Shown here: positions 1-8,638 of the stretch, one piece after another
Layout: each line of letters begins with the position of its first letter
Numbering within the stretch: the first letter of the stretch is position 1
Source of the DNA: Dehalococcoidia bacterium UBA1151
Lineage (GTDB): Bacteria > Chloroflexota > Dehalococcoidia > Lucifugimonadales > Lucifugimonadaceae
DNA length: 16,307 bases
Assembly: GCA_002311865.1 (NCBI GenBank)
Contig: DBZV01000151.1
Location: forward strand, 8,309-24,615
Direction of reading: 5' to 3'
Made by a program: the position numbers and the translations under genes
Notes under the pieces: generated by a model
Seen by the model: only the letters and a program-made list of their open reading frames with translations
Database searches by the model: none
What the model was told of the DNA's origin: nothing

Positions 1-3000
1 TTCTTAGGAACGGCGACCATTTATCTTCAGATTCTGCGCGTTCAAAAAGTTCCGGCCAAATATCGACCCCCATCGAATAATAGGTCCCAAAATGTCCGGC
101 ATTAGAGATGGCGTGGAGACCGGTCAGCGCGGTCCACGAATCGCCAGTCATAAGCCCTGCGCCAACCAGATCCCGCATCGCTTCGATGAGACTGGCGAGC
201 GATAGATCGGGGAGCGCTGAGCGGATGACTCTTGATGAGGCAGTACCTTCATTACGCAATAAATCCAGTATTTGGATCGCGTGGCCAGACAGAAGTGACT
301 CGGACTTCGAAACTACTGCTTCGTAATCATCCGGCAAATAGGCTCGCCCCTCGCCCCGGGGGAATACCCGCACATGAATACGTTCATCGTGTGATTTGGA
401 CCACCAACTGAACTTTCCCTCACGTCCAAATGGTTCATTCAATCCAGCGATGTCCTTGATGGCGAGGCGGGCGGGAAGCAAGACTTCGTTCCAGCGATCG
501 ATGGGCGCCGCCACGCCGGACAGAAGCTGGAGAACGTTCGCAGCATCGTGTTCGGAACCGGTCTCGGTAGTTATGAGCCCATGACGACGTGCCACGAACG
601 ACTGGTACGCGCTGCTCGAAACAGGCTCGATCTCTGATCGCAGGCGCGCCAGTGTTTGACGCTGGGCACGGGTAATTACGTCTGTGAGAGACCATTCGAT
701 CTCATCGGCGTCGGAAGAGAAGTAGCCGCTGGCGAGGACGCCTTCTTCTTCCAGTTGCTCCAGTGCCTGCGCCACTTCATTCCTCTCGAATCCGTAGCGC
801 CCGACGACTTCCTGCGCCGCAAACTGGGCATGCCCCGTCGCGAACCTGAGAGTCGTTTCCAGTATGTCCTGCTCGGTTGCTTCACCACTCGCGACATTGT
901 GAAGCTGATTTGCGTGCTGCGCGGCAACCCAGCGAGACACATGCTCCCTATCGAGCTTGAACTCCATCTCCAGTGCAGCGCCCTGCTCAACAAGATCTGC
1001 CAGCCAGTCAGCGGGTTCGCCATCCACCCGTTCAGCGATCTCTTCAGATGAAAGATCCCCCACTTCCAACAACATCTGCGCAAGCTCGGCGCTTGAGCGA
1101 ACCCGGTATCCGGGCGTCTGGTGCGAAGTCTGCCCCTCAATCTCGCTCAGGACTGCAGGACGTAGCGTTCCGGCAAATGATGGGTCCTTGAATAGACGTG
1201 ACAGTGCGATGCGGTCCAGTTGGAGCGACTGCATGCTCCTCTCGGCCTTCGGGGCATCCCACTCATACAGGTAGAAGTTCTGGAACTGCCAACTGAGCCC
1301 TTGCGCAACAGGCGACGGATATGGACTTTCGACGATCTTGACTTCGATCTCGTCTCGGTTGACCGCGGCGACTATCTCCGTGAGGTGAGGGAGATCCATC
1401 CCGTCTTCGATACAGTCTCGGAACGTCTCCAACGTGATTGGAAAGTCATCAAACTGCCTGGCTACGGCCTGCAGGTCTTTTGCCCTGAGGCGCTGCAGCC
1501 AGAACGGTGTTCGGCCCCCGCGACGATTGGATGGCAGCAGCAGCGCGCGATACGCGTTCTTCCGGAACGTGGCGCCGAATAGTGCAGAGTCAGCCAGGTG
1601 CTCATAGATCTGATCGCTGATCATTTCAGGCGTGAGTTCGTGGATGATCTCAACCGGCCAATCGGCATCGGAGTCAGGGAGCCTGAAAAGGATTCCGTCA
1701 TCACCAACCTGCACTTCAGGCTCAACTCCGGTGCGATTCTTGATCTCCGCCGCCAGAGCGATGGACCACGGTGCGTTCACTCTTCCTCCGAATGGCGACT
1801 GAATTACCATGCGACGATCTCCGATGGGGTCCTGATACGTCTCAACTATGATCGTGTCGCTAGATGAAATCGCTCCCACTGCCCGCAATTGGCGCCGCAC
1901 ATATCCGATGAGTTGGCGAGCGCCCACATCATCCAGAAAATATTCGGTGCGTAGCCACTTGATAATTTCAGGCGGATCATCATCTGAGTCGATATACGGG
2001 AGCATCTGTTGGGCGATCTCAGCACGGAAATCGGCGAGCTTGAGGCTGAGCCCATACGGCCGCCACGGGTACTCGCCGCGCCAGAACGGCATCCGCGGCA
2101 TGGCTCCCGGCGCGGGTTCCACGATAACGCGATCATCATCTATCTCACTGGCGCGCCACACCTGGCTGCCAAGCACGAAGGCGTCGCCAACCCTCGTTTC
2201 GAATACGAACTCCTCGTCCAGTTCGCCAAGCCGAGTCTTCCGGTCCGGGAGATAGACGCCGAACAGGCCCCGATCGACGATAGCGCCACCATTACTCAGC
2301 GCCAGCAGCCGAGCGCCGGGGAGTGCGGTTAGGGTCCCTCGCTGTGTATTCCAGAAGACACGCGGTCGGAGTGCGCGTGCCAGAGTTGATGGATAGCCGC
2401 CTGCGATCAGCTTCAATACGTTTTCGAAGCTTTTACGGTCCAGATCGACGTACGGGTAGGCAGATCTGACCAGACGAAATAGATCGTCAACACGCCAGTC
2501 GTCCACGGACACTGCCGCAATAAGCTGCTGTGATAACACGTCGAGCGAGTTCATCGGAACCGATGTCTCTTCGATCTCCCGCCGGATCATCCCTCGTGCG
2601 ATCAGTGCGCTTTCGAACAGGTCTTCGGGATGCGTCGCATATATCTTGCCAACGCTTGGCACGCCCACGCTGTGCCCGGCACGTCCAACTCGCTGTAGGC
2701 CCTGAGTCACGGATCCGGGTGACTGGAGTTGTACGACCAGGTCGATGCTGCCAATATCAATGCCAAGTTCGAGAGAACTGGTGCCCACCAGCGCTGGCAA
2801 TTCGCCATTCTTAAGCGCACGTTCCAGCGCGCGGCGCTGTTCATCTGAAATGCTGGCGTGGTGCGCCATGAACGGGCCTTCGCCATGCCCTGTTCCAAAC
2901 AGGCCACCGGTGAATGCATTAGCGTTGACAGGCGGCTCTTCACCACGATCGGCCGCGTGCTCAATCTCAAGCTGGGCGTTCAGCCGGTCAGCAGTGCGTT

Positions 3001-3880
3001 CAGCCTGTCGGCGGCTATTTGTGAATACCAGCGTCGTATTGTGCTGCAATACGTCTTTGAGCACATTGGGAATGAGGCTGGGCCAGATAGAGGACTCAGC
3101 CTGTGCAGCGGCGCCTTCCGCCATGCCATGAACCGATACGATGATCTTCTTCTCGTAATCCGTATCTACAATCTCGACCTGGCGCGGCTCATAGACAGGT
3201 TCACCGTCGTTGACCGAAACCTCTTGCCCACCGAGGAATCGCGCGATCTCCTCAACGGGTCGTTGCGTTGCCGATAGTCCTACCCGCTGAAATCCCTTGC
3301 TCAGGCTTTCCAGCCGCTCAAGGCTGAGCGCAAGGTGTACACCTCGCTTGTTGTCCGCCAATGTGTGAATCTCATCCAGGATCACGCTCTCGACAGTCCT
3401 GAGAATGTCACGGGCCTTTGGCGATGTAAGAATCAGATAGAGCGATTCCGGCGTCGTGATGAGTATGTCGGGTGGCTTTCGCACCATCGAAGCGCGCGCC
3501 GACGGCGTTGTATCGCCCGTTCGGACCGCGGTTCTGATCTCGTGCAAAGAGTCGCCACGGGACTCCGCCAGACGCCTGATCCCAGATAGCGGCGCGGACA
3601 GGTTGCGCTGGATATCGTTGTTGAGGGCTTTGAGCGGTGAGATATAGAGAACTCGCACACCCTTTCTGGTTGGCGGACCCTTCTTAAATAGCGCATCGAT
3701 TGCGCTGAGGAACGCCGCTAGCGTTTTGCCGGTGCCGGTGGGGGAGTGAATGAGGACGTGTTTCCCATCCCGTATTAGTGGCCACGCCTGAGATTGAGGC
3801 GCCGTGGGAACGCCCACGAAGCTGGCGAACCACTGGGCAACTACGGGGAGGAATCCATGTGTGTTTTTACCGTTGAACAT
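1..3880 (-). CDS. lhr: Lhr-family large ATP-dependent helicase (C-terminus cut by window edge)
   Basis: I translated the minus strand from ATG 3880 to the left edge and found 1293 codons with no in-frame stop. The gene is therefore intact but incomplete here; E. coli Lhr is about 1538 residues, so roughly 200 residues probably lie outside. Superfamily 2 helicase motifs are clear: Walker A SPTGTGKT (residues 46-53), ISPLKAL (80-86), TTPESL (142-147), the DEIH box (169-172), SATQ (203-206), and motif VI QRVGRAGH (396-403). The remaining two thirds match the long Lhr core plus C-terminal extension in length and character. Lhr proteins are 3'-5' DNA or DNA/RNA helicases linked to repair. A GTG at 3895, in frame and five bases after GGAG (3901-3904), is an alternative start with a better ribosome site than ATG 3880. 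It diverges from the DEAD-box helicase gene. Family call is secure; cellular role is from family knowledge. Confidence 0.93.
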   Translation of the reverse strand, partial: MFNGKNTHGFLPVVAQWFASFVGVPTAPQSQAWPLIRDGKHVLIHSPTGTGKTLAAFLSAIDALFKKGPPTRKGVRVLYISPLKALNNDIQRNLSAPLSGIRRLAESRGDSLHEIRTAVRTGDTTPSARASMVRKPPDILITTPESLYLILTSPKARDILRTVESVILDEIHTLADNKRGVHLALSLERLESLSKGFQRVGLSATQRPVEEIARFLGGQEVSVNDGEPVYEPRQVEIVDTDYEKKIIVSVHGMAEGAAAQAESSIWPSLIPNVLKDVLQHNTTLVFTNSRRQAERTADRLNAQLEIEHAADRGEEPPVNANAFTGGLFGTGHGEGPFMAHHASISDEQRRALERALKNGELPALVGTSSLELGIDIGSIDLVVQLQSPGSVTQGLQRVGRAGHSVGVPSVGKIYATHPEDLFESALIARGMIRREIEETSVPMNSLDVLSQQLIAAVSVDDWRVDDLFRLVRSAYPYVDLDRKSFENVLKLIAGGYPSTLARALRPRVFWNTQRGTLTALPGARLLALSNGGAIVDRGLFGVYLPDRKTRLGELDEEFVFETRVGDAFVLGSQVWRASEIDDDRVIVEPAPGAMPRMPFWRGEYPWRPYGLSLKLADFRAEIAQQMLPYIDSDDDPPEIIKWLRTEYFLDDVGARQLIGYVRRQLRAVGAISSSDTIIVETYQDPIGDRRMVIQSPFGGRVNAPWSIALAAEIKNRTGVEPEVQVGDDGILFRLPDSDADWPVEIIHELTPEMISDQIYEHLADSALFGATFRKNAYRALLLPSNRRGGRTPFWLQRLRAKDLQAVARQFDDFPITLETFRDCIEDGMDLPHLTEIVAAVNRDEIEVKIVESPYPSPVAQGLSWQFQNFYLYEWDAPKAERSMQSLQLDRIALSRLFKDPSFAGTLRPAVLSEIEGQTSHQTPGYRVRSSAELAQMLLEVGDLSSEEIAERVDGEPADWLADLVEQGAALEMEFKLDREHVSRWVAAQHANQLHNVASGEATEQDILETTLRFATGHAQFAAQEVVGRYGFERNEVAQALEQLEEEGVLASGYFSSDADEIEWSLTDVITRAQRQTLARLRSEIEPVSSSAYQSFVARRHGLITTETGSEHDAANVLQLLSGVAAPIDRWNEVLLPARLAIKDIAGLNEPFGREGKFSWWSKSHDERIHVRVFPRGEGRAYLPDDYEAVVSKSESLLSGHAIQILDLLRNEGTASSRVIRSALPDLSLASLIEAMRDLVGAGLMTGDSWTALTGLHAISNAGHFGTYYSMGVDIWPELFERAESEDKWSPFLR

Positions 3881-3942
3881 GGCTCTTAATGTCACTGCCG
3901 CTCCAAGGATGTAAAATCATAGAATCGAATATACCTAAAAGT

Positions 3943-3985
3943 TGTCAATCGTCAGATGTGCGCTCGTCAACAATCATGATTGACA
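3943..3985. promoter_or_regulatory. Divergent promoter/operator region with inverted TTGACA boxes
   Basis: TGTCAATC (3943-3950) and GATTGACA (3978-3985) form a perfect 8-bp inverted repeat. Each arm contains a TTGACA hexamer, one facing lhr on the minus strand and one facing the DEAD-box gene on the plus strand. A perfect 12-bp palindrome, CAATCATGATTG (3971-3982), overlaps the right arm. On the lhr side a TATGAT hexamer lies at 3916-3921, but the spacing of 21 is longer than usual for a sigma-70 promoter. No convincing -10 box was found on the other side. The arrangement fits a shared divergent control region; promoter function is inference. Confidence 0.4.
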
Positions 3986-4019
3986 TCCTTCCTGAACAAG
4001 CGCACCGTCAATTCAATAT

Positions 4020-5717
4020 ATGAGCAATAACACGGACGACCAAACTGGTCCTCCCGCTGGTTCCCGCCTGAAGAAATTCGTTAAAGGCATCCTGGGCAAC
4101 TCAAAACCCATCACCAACGGGCAAATCGTAGAAACCCCCTCGACCAACAGCCACCCAGTGGCAGTCGAATCACAACCATCCACAACCGAATCACCGAAAC
4201 CGAGCCGTTCGAGGCGGTCGCGGGGTCGTGGTCGTGGGAAAAATAGGCAAGAGCCACAGCAGCGTGAACGAGGGCAGTCTCGAGAGCGCTCCAACGACAG
4301 ATCTGAACATGAACCCGCACACGCCGAAGAAGAGCAACGTAAGTCCCGTCCATCGCGGCGCCGACGCTCAGCAAAGCGTGCCAATGAACGCCGTGGTAGC
4401 CAGGATAACGGCCAGCACCCAGAGCCGCGCAACGAGGCGCGGGAGCAGGCTACGTCAGAATCGGGCGGCGCCGCAGCACGGGATCACCGTTCGGACCCAC
4501 GAATGCGTGGGGGACTGCGACCTGAAACGCACGAGTCGCGAGTTGAGAATCAGCACAACCTAACGCCCAGTGATTCAACAGATCGCGACTCGTCATTTGG
4601 CGATATGGATCTCCTGAAGGACACCGTAACTGCCATTCACTCGATGGGCTACTACGAACCTACTGATATTCAGGTACACGCAATCCCGTTTCTTCTTGAT
4701 GGCCGAGATGTTGTTGGTCAGGCCCAGACAGGCTCAGGCAAGACGGCTTCATTTGGCATCCCCATCGTCGAACGAATTACGCCCGGTGGCGGAGCAATCC
4801 AGGCGATTGTCCTGGTCCCGACTCGCGAGCTGGCGACACAGGTTGCCGATGAGATCGCCAGCATCGGCCGAACCCGCGGAATTGCCGTGGTCCCCGTATA
4901 CGGTGGTCAACCAATCGGCAGACAGCTGCGACTTCTGGATAACCGTCCGGAAGTTCTGGTGGGCACCCCCGGGCGAGTGATGGATCACATCTCCCGCGGC
5001 ACCGTGGCACTCAACAACGTCAAAGTGGCCGTCCTGGACGAAGCAGACCGCATGCTGGACATCGGATTTGCCGATGATATGGAGTGGATCCTTTCAAGAA
5101 CCCCTCGCTCACGTCAGACAGCACTATTCTCAGCAACCGTACCGGGATTTGTGCGTAAGCTCATTCGCCGCTATATGGACGACCCGGAATGGATTCGGAT
5201 TGGGCTGGAAATCCAGACGGTGGATGAAGTAGATCAGTACTACTCAGAGATCGCCGCCCGAGACAAGCCGGAAGGCGTCCGGGAAATCCTCGATGAGATT
5301 CCTGATGAAGGTGACCCGCAAGTTCTCATTTTCTGTGAAATGCAGGTCGGTGTAGACCGATTAGTTCGCATTCTCAAGCGTGATGGCTACCCCATCGAAG
5401 GACTGCACGGCGGAATGTCACAGCGCGAGCGTGACTCCGCGATGCGGCAGTTCCGAGATGGCAGCCTTTCGATACTCGTATCCACCAACCTCGCGGCCCG
5501 AGGCATTGACATCCCATCAATCACTCACGTGATCAACTACGAGATGCCGGAGAACGTGGAAGAGTACGTCCACCGCATTGGCCGGACTGCTCGCATGGGC
5601 CGCAAGGGCACCGCGATCAGCCTGATTGGTGAGTGGGACGTTGAGCTGCTTGAGAAGGTCAAGAAAAAGGTCGGCGAAGATCGTCTTAAGGTGCGCCCGA
5701 CCCACCTCTACCAGTAG
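4020..5717 (+). CDS. DEAD-box ATP-dependent RNA helicase with long charged N-terminal tail
   Basis: The 565-residue protein carries a complete DEAD-box core: Q-motif region GYYEPTDIQ (210-218), Walker A AQTGSGKT (235-242), PTRELATQ (267-274), TPGR (316-319), DEAD (340-343), SAT (371-373), ARGID (493-497) and HRIGRTAR (518-525). These proteins unwind or remodel short RNA duplexes with ATP, in ribosome assembly, mRNA decay or cold adaptation. Unusually, the first 195 or so residues are low-complexity and rich in Arg, Ser, Glu and Gln (for example GRGRGKNR near 69-76), predicted disordered and probably RNA-binding. Many bacterial relatives instead carry such a tail at the C-terminus, and here the protein ends about 35 residues after motif VI. 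No clear Shine-Dalgarno site precedes ATG 4020. Its stop codon directly abuts the stop of the convergent SDR gene. The exact subfamily (RhlE, CsdA, DbpA) cannot be assigned. Confidence 0.95.
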   Translation: MSNNTDDQTGPPAGSRLKKFVKGILGNSKPITNGQIVETPSTNSHPVAVESQPSTTESPKPSRSRRSRGRGRGKNRQEPQQRERGQSRERSNDRSEHEPAHAEEEQRKSRPSRRRRSAKRANERRGSQDNGQHPEPRNEAREQATSESGGAAARDHRSDPRMRGGLRPETHESRVENQHNLTPSDSTDRDSSFGDMDLLKDTVTAIHSMGYYEPTDIQVHAIPFLLDGRDVVGQAQTGSGKTASFGIPIVERITPGGGAIQAIVLVPTRELATQVADEIASIGRTRGIAVVPVYGGQPIGRQLRLLDNRPEVLVGTPGRVMDHISRGTVALNNVKVAVLDEADRMLDIGFADDMEWILSRTPRSRQTALFSATVPGFVRKLIRRYMDDPEWIRIGLEIQTVDEVDQYYSEIAARDKPEGVREILDEIPDEGDPQVLIFCEMQVGVDRLVRILKRDGYPIEGLHGGMSQRERDSAMRQFRDGSLSILVSTNLAARGIDIPSITHVINYEMPENVEEYVHRIGRTARMGRKGTAISLIGEWDVELLEKVKKKVGEDRLKVRPTHLYQ

Positions 5718-6635
5718 CTAGCCGCCCTGCCGGCCAGGGCCAATGCCGGCGCCACTCGAAGTAAGCAATCGGGCGATATCTGCCGCGTATTTCACCTCGG
5801 AATCGTCCTCCGGGGCGTACCCCAGTACAGCCCGAGCGCTTTCCAGCGACCAGAACGCTCTGGTGTTGCCTGAGATTCCGTAGACCACCTGCCACGGAAC
5901 GCCATCCGGCCGTTCGATGTTGGGCGTCTCAATCGATTTCATGATCAGTTGACGTAGGTCACGTTGACTCAGGTGCGCCCCCAGATCGCGCTTAAAGTTC
6001 GACAGGCCTGAACCACCGGTGTGCTGTTCGCTCAGCGTACTTAGATCGTCCGTCTCGTACCGTGATCCGGGAACCTCTCGCGGAGCGCCGATACGAATCT
6101 GCACGACCTCCAGTTTGCGACCGAATATGCCGCACGCGTACGGGAACCCCAGGAGTTCATAAGATGCTTTCGCCCAGCCGTAGAAGTTGTCGGAGACAGG
6201 AACTTCCCTGGGAGAGACCATCTCTTTCTGCTTGTTGTGAACCATTGAGTGCTCGTACCAGTCGGCAGCATGGTTGGAGCTTGCCATGACGACCCGACGC
6301 ACGCCTGCATCGTACGAACTGCGGTAGATGTTGTTGGCCATCTGGATGTTTTCGAACTCGACGTCGAACCGGTCGATGGCCTCATTACCGGCAAATCCAC
6401 CTGAACGCTTATAGCCAAGGTGTACAACCGCATCAACGCCGTCGAACAGATCTGCATACTTCGTGCGATCAGGATTGATCAGGTCGGCGATCTGAATTCC
6501 CGGAACCTCGAGGCCGTCCCTGTTAGTGGTCTGTACGTCCACCATTCGGAGGTCATACCGCTCTTGGAACTCCGCCAGTAGCTGAGAAGCAACGTATCCG
6601 CTAGCTCCCGTCAACAAAACCCTCGTCTTGGCCAT
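5718..6635 (-). CDS. SDR-family NAD-dependent epimerase/dehydrogenase, uronate dehydrogenase-like
   Basis: This is an extended short-chain dehydrogenase/reductase of 305 residues. The Rossmann dinucleotide motif TGASGYVA lies at residues 9-16, an acidic residue in MVDVQ at the end of beta-strand 2 suggests NAD preference, and the catalytic pair is YGWAK (Tyr152, Lys156) with SSNH (119-122) supplying the serine. The SSNHAADWY and RIGAPREVP segments resemble uronate dehydrogenases, which oxidise galacturonate or glucuronate to the aldarolactone; that substrate is inference, and a nucleotide-sugar or other sugar is possible. Two in-frame ATGs exist, at 6641 and 6635. AGGAG (6644-6648) is only 2 bases from the first and 8 from the second, so 6635 is preferred. 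It diverges from the PHP gene and meets the DEAD-box gene tail to tail. Sugar-acid genes nearby fit the call. Confidence 0.85.
   Translation of the reverse strand: MAKTRVLLTGASGYVASQLLAEFQERYDLRMVDVQTTNRDGLEVPGIQIADLINPDRTKYADLFDGVDAVVHLGYKRSGGFAGNEAIDRFDVEFENIQMANNIYRSSYDAGVRRVVMASSNHAADWYEHSMVHNKQKEMVSPREVPVSDNFYGWAKASYELLGFPYACGIFGRKLEVVQIRIGAPREVPGSRYETDDLSTLSEQHTGGSGLSNFKRDLGAHLSQRDLRQLIMKSIETPNIERPDGVPWQVVYGISGNTRAFWSLESARAVLGYAPEDDSEVKYAADIARLLTSSGAGIGPGRQGG
5724..5740. other. GC-rich hairpin at convergent gene ends
   Basis: GCCCTG (5724-5729) and CAGGGC (5735-5740) pair with a five-base loop, seven bases past the DEAD-box stop and inside the 3' end of the SDR gene. There is no following U-tract, so it is not a canonical intrinsic terminator. 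It could still protect the 3' end of the plus-strand message. Confidence 0.25.
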
Positions 6636-6643
6636 GGCCATTT

Positions 6644-6648
6644 CTCCT
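6644..6648 (-). promoter_or_regulatory. Ribosome binding site deciding the SDR start
   Basis: AGGAG on the minus strand is eight bases before ATG 6635 but only two before ATG 6641. The optimal spacing points to the second ATG. Confidence 0.55.
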
Positions 6649-6718
6649 GATGCGGTCGCCTGTGCAAATGGCAGCGTAGGCTACCAGTCCCATTTGAATG
6701 GCGTGTACTATGCCCGCC

Positions 6719-7642
6719 ATGTCAAACAGAAATTGGTATAAAGGAAATCTTCACACCCACACCACAGAGAGCGATGGCGATACAGAGCCGCAGCACGTCG
6801 CGGAGTGGTACAAGGATCACGGATACGACTTCCTGGTCCTCTCTGATCACAACCACCTGACCGTGCTCGACGACGCCGATGGGCATCCGGGAAAGTGGCC
6901 ATTGCTAATCGCTGGCGAGGAGATCACCTCTCGTCTGTTCAACAACACCGTCCCGGTCCACGTAAACGGCATTGGCTTGAAGTCATTTGTGGAACCGGCG
7001 GCAGAAGAGTCTGCCCGTGAAACGTTGCAGGAAAACATCGACCGCATCCGTGCGGCTGGTGGCCTGGCGTCGATAAATCACCCGAATTTCAAGTGGTCGT
7101 TGACTACTGAAGATATTGTGGATACAACCGGCGCATGGGCCGTTGAGATCTACAACGGCCACCCCGGGAGCAACGGGAACGGTGGTGGCGGCTCCCCGGG
7201 TGTTGAGTCGATGTGGGATACAGCGCTCACAGCCGGTAAACGAATCTTCGGCGTCGCCACAGACGACTCACATCACTACATTCAGGAGTTCAACGCCCAG
7301 TTGGCCAATCCCGGGCGTGGATGGGTAGTGGTGCAGACGAACGATTTTTCTGAAGCGGGACTCTTGGAATCGATGAGCGCGGGAGCTTTCTACTCATCGT
7401 CTGGCATCGTCATCGACGATATGAAGGTTGCACGAGACGAGATCGTTATCGATATGGCGCCGTACGATAGCGAGAAGTTCACCACCATCTTCTACGGTGA
7501 AGGCGGCAAGCAGCTTGCGGTGGAACACGGCGATTCGGTGCGTTTCGTTCCACCAAGCACTGAGAAGTACGTGAGAGCGACTGTGCACTCATCCCGTGAG
7601 GCGTTCAAAGCGTGGACTCAGCCACTGTTCCGGGATGCCTGA
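6719..7642 (+). CDS. PHP-domain metal-dependent hydrolase
   Basis: The PHP phosphoesterase fold is recognisable from its ordered metal-binding motifs: HTHT (His12, His14), SDHNH (42-46), the GEE motif (66-68), NHPN (His121) and DDSHH (182-186). PHP proteins use two or three metal ions to hydrolyse phosphoester or related bonds, and stand-alone members like this (CehA/McbA-type relatives) have varied, mostly unknown substrates. A glycine/asparagine-rich loop follows GHPG at about 146-149. The last 90 or so residues look beta-rich. No signal peptide is visible, so it is probably cytoplasmic. In-frame ATGs occur at 6698, 6710 and 6719 without Shine-Dalgarno sites. I chose 6719 because YKGNLHTHT then begins near the N-terminus as in relatives. 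A TACTAT at 6706-6711 could be a -10 element for a nearly leaderless message, which would exclude 6698. It lies upstream of the TIM-barrel gene on the same strand. Confidence 0.88.
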   Translation: MSNRNWYKGNLHTHTTESDGDTEPQHVAEWYKDHGYDFLVLSDHNHLTVLDDADGHPGKWPLLIAGEEITSRLFNNTVPVHVNGIGLKSFVEPAAEESARETLQENIDRIRAAGGLASINHPNFKWSLTTEDIVDTTGAWAVEIYNGHPGSNGNGGGGSPGVESMWDTALTAGKRIFGVATDDSHHYIQEFNAQLANPGRGWVVVQTNDFSEAGLLESMSAGAFYSSSGIVIDDMKVARDEIVIDMAPYDSEKFTTIFYGEGGKQLAVEHGDSVRFVPPSTEKYVRATVHSSREAFKAWTQPLFRDA

Positions 7643-7666
7643 CCCCATCGTGCAGCAACAAAGCCA

Positions 7667-7675
7667 TGCTAAACT
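7667..7675 (+). promoter_or_regulatory. Possible extended -10 promoter
   Basis: TG at 7667-7668, one base, then TAAACT (7670-7675) has the form of an extended -10 element, 42 bases before the TIM-barrel start. No good -35 was found, so the gene may also be read through from the PHP gene. Confidence 0.3.
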
Positions 7676-7717
7676 CCCGTCGCTTTCATCCGACACATTT
7701 CGGCACAGGACTTCCCA

Positions 7718-8638
7718 ATGAAATACTGCTACGCCAACCGCCGCCACACTCTCTATCCCGAAAACGTTGATTCCTGGTCACCAGACCCCAATTCGTACAC
7801 CGACGATTTCCTGAGGAAGTCCATCGATATCGGCATGGACGGACTTGAGATCGGCTTCCAGGTACTCGATTCTTTTGGCGATGACGACGATGCGATCAAA
7901 GGGTTCGCCAAACGGCTATCCGACGCCGGAATACCAGCAGTAGCGATCAGGTCAGGTGGATCATTGACCGCGGCCATGAGCTATGCCGACAACAAAGTGA
8001 AACTGGCCCGCATGGTCGATGTCGCGGGCATGATAGGCGTTGAGATCGTCAATGGGGCTCTGAGCGCACCCGCTCGCCGTCCCGACGCACAGGAGAACTC
8101 ACCCGGCTGGCCAAAGTCTCAGGACGCCAGTCGCGATGCAATGATCTACGACTACGAGAAGCTTTCCGATGAACTTCGGGAAGCCGCCGATCGCGGCGCC
8201 CCTCGCGGCGTGACCGTTTCAGTGGAAGTGCACCAGAACTCGCTGGTGGACAACTCATGGTCTGGCAAACTGGTCCACAAGCTGGTTGATCGCGAGAACT
8301 TCGGACTCAACCCGGATCTTGGCAACATTGTCTGGACCTACGACGAGATGGAAGAGACGACGGAACACGCGATCAGGGAGCTTGCTCCAATATCCGTGTA
8401 CTGGCACTGCAAGAACCTGCACCGGATCAACCACCCTGAGAACAAGCGCACCGTGTTCCTGCGTGTGCCGCTTCCCGATGGTGAGGTCGACTACCGCTAT
8501 GCCATCACAACGATGGTTGAGGCCGGATACAAGGGCTATCTGGCTATTGAAGGCGCATGGGCAGGCGACCAGTTCTACCAGGACAAGAAGAGCGTGGACT
8601 ACTGCGAGAGCGTCCTGGACGATATCGGAGCTAGGTAG
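7718..8638 (+). CDS. TIM-barrel sugar phosphate isomerase/epimerase-like protein
   Basis: The 306-residue protein has the pattern of the xylose-isomerase-like TIM-barrel / AP endonuclease 2 family. DGLEIGF (41-47) forms an early strand, and the metal site is suggested by Glu170 in VSVEVHQN, Asp200 in NPDLGN, His230 in YWHCKN and Glu278 in LAIEGAW. The family includes isomerases, epimerases and dehydratase-like enzymes acting on sugars, inositols and keto-sugars; the actual substrate cannot be read. AGGA (7707-7710) lies seven bases before the ATG and supports this start. It follows the PHP gene by 75 bp, probably partly co-transcribed. Its stop overlaps the convergent MFS gene by eight bases. 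Close to sugar-acid genes, it may interconvert a pathway intermediate. Confidence 0.86.
   Translation: MKYCYANRRHTLYPENVDSWSPDPNSYTDDFLRKSIDIGMDGLEIGFQVLDSFGDDDDAIKGFAKRLSDAGIPAVAIRSGGSLTAAMSYADNKVKLARMVDVAGMIGVEIVNGALSAPARRPDAQENSPGWPKSQDASRDAMIYDYEKLSDELREAADRGAPRGVTVSVEVHQNSLVDNSWSGKLVHKLVDRENFGLNPDLGNIVWTYDEMEETTEHAIRELAPISVYWHCKNLHRINHPENKRTVFLRVPLPDGEVDYRYAITTMVEAGYKGYLAIEGAWAGDQFYQDKKSVDYCESVLDDIGAR

Noticed and set aside
435..3696. Many short open frames on both strands in the first 3.9 kb
   Set aside because: All lie in other frames of the single continuous lhr frame, which carries the helicase motifs and has no stop.
5724..5740. Intrinsic terminator between the DEAD-box and SDR genes
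   Set aside because: The stem is good but there is no U-tract on either strand and it lies within the SDR coding region, so it is listed only as a hairpin.
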